From positions 2,561,525 to 2,625,524 of the forward strand of contig CAIIXF020000004.1 in assembly GCA_903813345.2 (NCBI GenBank): a DNA stretch of 64,000 nt, written 5' to 3'. This document shows, piece after piece, positions 58,346-64,000 of this stretch. A program made the position numbers and the translations under genes. The notes under the pieces are model-generated. The model had not been told where the DNA came from. It worked only from the letters and a program-made list of their open reading frames with translations, and ran no database searches. Every line of letters starts with the position of its first letter. Within the stretch, counting starts at the first letter, position 1. The stretch comes from Owenia fusiformis (Eukaryota > Annelida > Polychaeta > Sabellida > Oweniidae).

Positions 58346-59336
58346 TGTCTTCCTCTGGAATCAATGTTGAGTGACAAAGTACCCTTTCATTGCCAACTCT
58401 GATAGCCTATATTTTTAAGAGTAGAGTATCCCCCTCTGGATTAAGCTTATCTTTAGCACTGACATACGCCAGTAAGCGTGGTCGTCATTTATAAGCCAAA
58501 AACTGCTAATAATCCTCGGTGTAATTTTTGTGGCAGGCCTAGGCCTAACTGAAAAAAATAGAAACATTTTCATGCTTTGTGTAAAACGACAGGTTGGAAA
58601 CTTTTTATTGGTCTAAGGTAGGCCTAGATACCAATGCTTTTTGATACTCAACTTTTTAGCAATTAAAAGTCCCTGCCTACATTGAGTAGTTAGACTATAG
58701 ATATATTGTCCTGTGTATAATTTTGAAACCTTTTGGCTTATCCTAATTTTTTCATAAACCTTTTGTTGATTCTGCATTGCAATGATATTTGGACACACAA
58801 GAGCCCGATTCAAGTGAAAAATATTTGCCGTTTTAAAAGTCAAATTACTGCGTACATAGGTTATTTACTCGAACCAAACAAGTAGAAATAGAAAGATGAA
58901 GATCTCAGCTATAAAATAAGTGCAAAATCCGTCTGTATAAGGGTCGTTTTGAAAGGTGGTCACTTTTTGAAATTTTCCAATTTTAGTGACGCATATATTC
59001 TAAATTATTCTTTGAGCCTATAGTCTATGTCCTTGCTACTACAAAACGATCTGGCCAACATCTGTGTCTATACCGGACTTTAGGGGGAGCGCACGTCCCG
59101 TCCTTGTATCCGCCACTGACCGAGCAAAATCGTGAAGGTCTAGGCCTAGCCTAACCAAACCCGTCTGGCCCAGTTATCTAGGCCTACTCCTGACAGCGTA
59201 GATATGTAGGCCTAGCCTAGATCTGCCTAGCTTAGACTAGGCTAGATCTAGATACTTCAGGAGTTACCTTGAATTGTCTGAAATAATATTATTCCGGAAT
59301 AAATCGTACACAGGTAACTAAATTGACTGTTAATCT
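58346..59336. other. 5' flank of gene B
   Basis: It aligns in blocks with 19815-20955 and then with 39451-40130 of copy A. It includes a run of CTAGGCCTAG-type words at 59140-59250. No coding exon is recognised. Confidence 0.5.
58390..58425 (-). promoter_or_regulatory. Possible core promoter of gene B
   Basis: It is the equivalent of the gene A box, with TTAAAAATATAGGC upstream of the conserved 5' leader. A 4-6 nt difference between the copies lies right beside the A/T box. No transcription start evidence is available. Confidence 0.3.
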
Positions 59337-59827
59337 TAGGGCTGCCATCGAACTCAAATGTCAGTGTCGACAGTCGAACTCTGCTGTCGAAAATATTGTC
59401 GACAATCGAACTTTCCAGGGAGAAAAAATCATCGGGAAGTAATTGCCTAATATTGTTACTAAATGCCAAGTTAATAGAATATTATAGACGAAAATGGGAC
59501 AAATACCTGCAATGTTTCGACCGGGATTTATTTCGACTGCTCGGGCGAAATCTCGTACAACGTCTCGCAAGAGAGAAGAGAAGTCATGAAGGGAACTTCC
59601 GGGTGAATTTATTTTTTGAAAATGAAATGAATGTGAACAATATTTCCGCAGAATACGCGCACATAACACGTTGAAATGTGTATTGAAATGTATTGGGGCC
59701 ATTTGGATATTTTCAAGTAAGTATTGATATCGTTTGCTGTCGACATGACGGGAATTTTTGTCGACTTCGTTGTCGAACTTGCATTTTGACTGACAAGTCG
59801 ACGTTCCGACTAATGATGGCAGCCCTA
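59337..59827. mobile_element. 491-bp hAT-type MITE with an 8-bp target duplication
   Basis: Perfect inverted ends TAGGGCTGCCATC / GATGGCAGCCCTA are flanked by GTTAATCT on both sides. The homologous site in copy A (about 40126-40143) is unoccupied. Inner GTCGAC/GTCGA words are frequent. The overlapping frames on both strands are not genes. Confidence 0.88.
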
Positions 59828-60049
59828 GTTAATCTTGATACAAATGAGATAAAACGACACATTTCAAATTTCAAATATGATTTACCTTTTTGTAGCCGAG
59901 TTCGCAGAAAATTACGTATTTATACGTTATAAATACGAACGGTCACTTTACATAATTTATACGAACGTAATAATACTCGTACTTTCCTTTAGGGCTCGCA
60001 GGTGATTTTATTCCAAGAAACCAAACCCGTCCTTCCCGAGGCTACTCAA

Positions 60050-60260
60050 GACGTCGTGGATCTTGGCCCAGAAAGAAAATGGGCTCAAAAAATGTTGGGG
60101 CGAAAAAAGGCCCCAAAAAGTGGGCCTTTTTTGGCTATAACTTGGCCTTTAAAGGCCTTATTTTTTAAATTCAGGCCACATTTTGAAGAAAAAATGGCCT
60201 CAAAATTTGGGCCCACTTCGGTTTTTAGGGGCCCAAAATATTTTCTCTGACCTGAGATTT
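60050..60260. repeat. Low-complexity GGCCC/AAAA repeat related to the 39556-39861 MITE
   Basis: AAAAAGTGGGCCTTTTTTGG, AAGGCCTTATTTTTTAA and GGGCCCACTT recur as in 39650-39800. Neither end is clear. Confidence 0.5.
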
Positions 60261-62415
60261 GCCTATCAACTAAACAAACAAAAAAAAAGTTAAACGTCAC
60301 ACACCACTGCTGATTATATTCTAATTTGTTTTGTGACGTCATTAACATGTTACCTAACCAACAAAACAAAAAACGATCATTTACTTTGTTCATTGTCTTT
60401 CATAAAAAACGGATCAGTTTTGTCAAAATAGCATGGCCTTTGTATTTCTCCTCTAGTGTCATTTTCACTGGATTATCTTGTTAATCTTTCATGGAACGAA
60501 GATACATTTCCCGGGAATCAATACACTCCAAACATAATGATTTGTTCAGAAGATTTGTTATCATTACGTAAATTATTTTATAAAGCTGATATGACGTGTC
60601 CATGTCGTAATTAGACTGGAAACAAATATGTGGTGGACGATTTTTCAATTTGTTGTACTGAACGAATTTTGTACTGAACGAAATAAGCAGCCGAGAGTTC
60701 TACGAGATTGCGCACTGATTGCAGATGATTTCTTCTTTTTGCTACGTTTAATCGTTTCGTTCTTATTAATTAGCAGTCACCCAACGATGGAAACCTACTA
60801 GAAATACACGATTTCAATACTAGGTACAAACATGTAACTTAAGTATAAATGAATAACTTTTTAGCAAATCATTTATTTTCTTAGGATTCAACGGACCCTT
60901 GTTACACCCAACGAAATGTTCATTTTGATATATAAAACAGCAAAATCCATCCACTGATCTTTCGGCCTTTTAATTTTCGGGATATTTTGCTAAAATCCCC
61001 CATTGGCCGCCATTGTAAACTTTGAAAAAACTCAAATCCTCATAATTTCATATCATTCATTAAGTGATCAAAACAACTGAAATCGCTTATATTCAACCTA
61101 TTCTAAGAGATCAAAGCTAATACAATATGTTGACGACCCCCGTTCTTATATTTGCCGCGTAATTTTTCGGCCTTTTAGGTTATAAATTTGTCAATATTTT
61201 GATTTTCGACCATTAGACGTAAGTTACTTGGATCCGAGATTCATTGTCCCGGGATTCATGTCGCTATTTCCATTATTCTAGGCTTAGACGCCATGCAGTG
61301 TGTTTTCTCCGGAGTGAATAAGCCTACCCCAATTTTTCTATTGGACACATGGCGTAGAATAATGGAAATAGCGTCATAATTTAATCCCAGAGACTGATGA
61401 ATCTCATATCCAACCACGTCATTAAATGGTGGAAATCAAAATATTCACTTAAGCCAATTTGGCGGATAGATTTAATCGGGAGATTCTGTCATGTTACGAA
61501 CATCACTTAACCTATTTGTTAAATGAACATTAAATCAATGAAAGTTGAATGCCAATAAATAGCTATTTATTACACCTATTTATTATTTTGAAAAATATGT
61601 TATAGAAATGCTCTTTCGATAATTGGTTAACTTCCTGTCATCATTGCTACCTTAGTAGGTGATGAACATTAGCTAATTGTTAAGATTGGAAAAATGTGGT
61701 AGTATTAGCAAAATATTAACTCATTATCATCGTCATTTTGTTGATCAATTTATGGTCATAACATAAACATCAATGATTTTTTAAATTCCCGCTCTTTTTA
61801 AACCTAAAGAAAATGACTGACAAAGAATGTTCAACTGTAAGAGATCAGGTATTTTTTAGAACAGTAATTTGGACAGTAAAATGACCCATCAATATAGATT
61901 CAGAGGTCACTGACATACTTGCACATTCTGCATGTCTATTTTGTGAGAAGTAAAATGCAAGTATTGCTGTGTTATTCCAGTTTAGATGGGAACTTTTCTT
62001 TTTTGTGAATTTACATATAGGCCAGATTTTATTTCTATTCATTAAACACAGTAAAAGTCAAGCATAAATGTGGTGTGTATTTCTGAGAGATGGACAGCAG
62101 CAGTTTTGTCATTCAAGTCTTTGAATCGCCGGTCAAGATGCATCAAAAACATTTAGATAATGGGGAAAATAGTAAAAATTCAATGATAGTAGTTAAATGG
62201 AGTGATCAAATAATGTTACAGTACTAATCCTCATGCTGTTGTGGTACATAATTTGATGTAATATAGAAATAGATGGCGAAATGCCAATATCTTATGAGCA
62301 GGAAAGAGATTTGTAAAACACAGTTGTGACGTTGCTCCACATACCCTCGACCCCCGTTACCATAACGGCCATAACTTTTCATTTTAAAAGTCATGACAAT
62401 CGCCGGATATATTAC
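60261..62415. other. Spacer, no gene recognised
   Basis: A short stretch near 60335-60370 (GTGACGTCATTAACATGTTACC) repeats sequence near 30412-30435. An inverted repeat built on CGCTATTTCCATTATTCTA lies at 61260-61375. Open frames are short and domain-free. Confidence 0.35.
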
Positions 62416-62684
62416 AAATATATCTATAAGATACATTAACTTTATACACAGCGTGTTATGAATGCCTTGATACCTCATCTTTTCGAATGCCAGTACAATA
62501 GCATCTATAAACAACACCATCGCGAACAACTTTATACACAATATGTTGTGTATGCCTATAGATACATCATCTTCTTGAATGCCAGTAGAATCTATAAGAT
62601 ACACAATCGCAAACAACTTGATACACAGCGTGTTATGCATGCCTAGATACCTCATCTTTTCGAATGCCAGTACAGTAGCATCTA
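62416..62684. repeat. ~90-bp tandem repeat, left part
   Basis: Units contain GAATGCCAGTA..ATCTATAAGATAC, AACAACTTTATACACA and TGTATGCCTAGATAC. The array continues at 63483-63950 after a mariner-type insertion. Confidence 0.8.
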
Positions 62685-63480
62685 CAGTGTGTCCCAAAAA
62701 AAAGGAAACCAGCAATAGATTGCTTATTTCTCAAATATGAATAATAATAGGAAAATTTCACAGTTACCATCTGATAGGTTATGATGTCCTCTTTCTTATG
62801 ATACCAAAGTTGTCTATTTTCCTCCACGGATGACTGAGTTTTAAGGGATTTAAGTGACCATGTCAGAAATGAGTTTGTACCACTTTCAGCCAAGTCAATT
62901 TCACCATCATAACAAAGTGATAAGTAACAACAAACATCAGGATATCACTCTTTTACTCATTTATTCCAATTAAAATTACACATATCATATTTAACACCCC
63001 TTTTAAATCCCAATGTCCATTCAAAGTTGTTTTAACCCCAGTGTCCTTCAACATGACCCCCATTCCTTTCAATGCAAATGTCTGGCCTTGATCTCATCGC
63101 ACGTACTGCATCCCTGATGATGACACTGGGGTTAAAACAACTTTGAATGGACATTGGGATTTAAAAAGGTGTTAAATTTGAAATGTGTAATTTTAATTGG
63201 AATAAATGAGTATAAGAGTGATATCCTGATGTTTGTTGTTACTTATCCCTTTGTTATGATGGTGAAATTGACTTGGCTGAAAGTGGTACAAACTCATTTC
63301 TGACATGGTCACTTAAATCCCTTATAATTCAGTCATCCGTGAAGGAAAATAGACAACTTTGGTATCATAAGAAAGAGGACATCATAATCTATCAGATGGT
63401 AGCTGTGAAATTTTCCTATCATTATTCATATTTGAGAAATAAGCAATCTATTGCTGGTTTCCTTTTTTTGGGACACACTG
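62685..63480. mobile_element. Palindromic mariner-type insertion at TA within the tandem array
   Basis: Ends CAGTGTGTCCCAAAAAAA and GGGACACACTG are flanked by TA. Arms of about 370 bp (62685-63060, 63115-63480) are inverted copies. The centre encodes on the minus strand V-R-A-M-R-S-R-P, I-C-I-E-R-N-G-G-H-V-E and a stop (63127-63050). This is the usual mariner transposase C-terminus. Two 3' ends of one transposon are joined head to head. Confidence 0.75.
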
Positions 63481-63950
63481 TATAAGCAACACCATCGCGA
63501 ACAACTTGATACACAATATGTTGTGTATGCCTAGATACATCATATTCATGAATGCCAGTAGCATCTATAAGATACATAATAGCAAACAACTTTATATACA
63601 ATGCGTTGTGTATGTCTAGATACATCATCTTCTTGAATGCCAGTAGCATCTAGAAGATACATTTAGCAAACAACTTTATACACAGTGTGTGTTGTGTATG
63701 CCTAGATACCTCATCTTCTTGAATGCCAGTAGCATCTATAAGATACATAATAGCAAACAACTTGATACATTACACAGTGTGTGTTATGCATGCCTAGATA
63801 CATAATCTTCTCGAATGCCAGTAGCATCTACATGTATAAGCAACACCATCGCGAACAACTTGATACACAATATGTTGGGTATGCCTATAGATACATCATC
63901 TTCTTGAATGCCAGTAGCATCTATAAGATACGTAATAGCAAAGGGTCTAA
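63481..63950. repeat. ~90-bp tandem repeat, right part
   Basis: About five units of the same repeat, spacing roughly 85-110 bp. Minus-strand open frames here and at 62224-62715 only reflect the repeat. Confidence 0.8.
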
Positions 63951-64000
63951 ACATTGACGGATTGAGCTGAATTTCTTTTTACAAGTTTAGAGCATGTTAT

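Noticed and set aside
62224-62715. 163-residue minus frame with repeated hydrophobic segments
   Set aside because: It is a read-through of the ~90-bp tandem repeat; the periodicity is that of the DNA.

Overview
This window looks like AT-rich nuclear DNA from an invertebrate animal. Genes are split into small exons with GT..AG borders. The protein domains are animal ones: a secreted C-type lectin domain (CTLD), thrombospondin type-1 (TSP1) repeats and a rhodopsin-class GPCR. Most of the sequence is transposon debris: non-LTR retrotransposons, mariner/Tc1 remnants, a solo-LTR-like element and many miniature or foldback elements with target-site duplications (TSDs). There are no bacterial operons, rRNAs or CRISPR arrays. 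A marine deuterostome (a hemichordate, for example) would fit, but this is a guess from gene content only.

The main content is a pair of duplicated genes, both on the minus strand. I assembled them by hand from splice sites and reading-frame phase. Gene B (58345 down to 44776) has exon 1 (signal peptide), exons 2-4 (one complete CTLD) and exons 5-7 (three TSP1 repeats). Gene A (19814 down to the left window edge) has the same exon 1-5 structure with identical exon lengths (73, 149, 119, 137 and 171 nt) plus part of the next TSP1 exon. The predicted proteins are secreted lectins with a TSP1 tail, plausible in recognition or immunity (inference). Introns of both copies align over long stretches, so the pair arose by a large segmental duplication. 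Many mobile elements lie in only one copy, leaving an empty site in the other.

Layout: 1-19.8 kb is gene A, with a 3.0-kb foldback element, LINE remnants, a solo LTR, a 161-bp satellite and mariner remnants in its introns. From 19.8 to 21 kb is its 5' flank. From 21 to 39 kb is a gene-free nest of DNA transposons bracketed by ~0.6-kb direct repeats and absent from copy B. From 39 to 40.3 kb the 5' flank homology to copy B resumes. From 40.3 to 42.5 kb is repeat-rich spacer. The last coding exon of a rhodopsin-class GPCR is at 42550-43511 (minus). From 44.8 to 58.3 kb is gene B, and 58.3-60 kb is its 5' flank. From 60 to 64 kb I see no gene, only a ~90-bp tandem array split by a palindromic mariner derivative.

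The most unusual structure is in intron 1 of both lectin genes. A degenerate minisatellite there is made of repeated copies of the start of exon 2 together with its 3' splice site, giving a row of decoy acceptors and fossil exon fragments ahead of the real exon.
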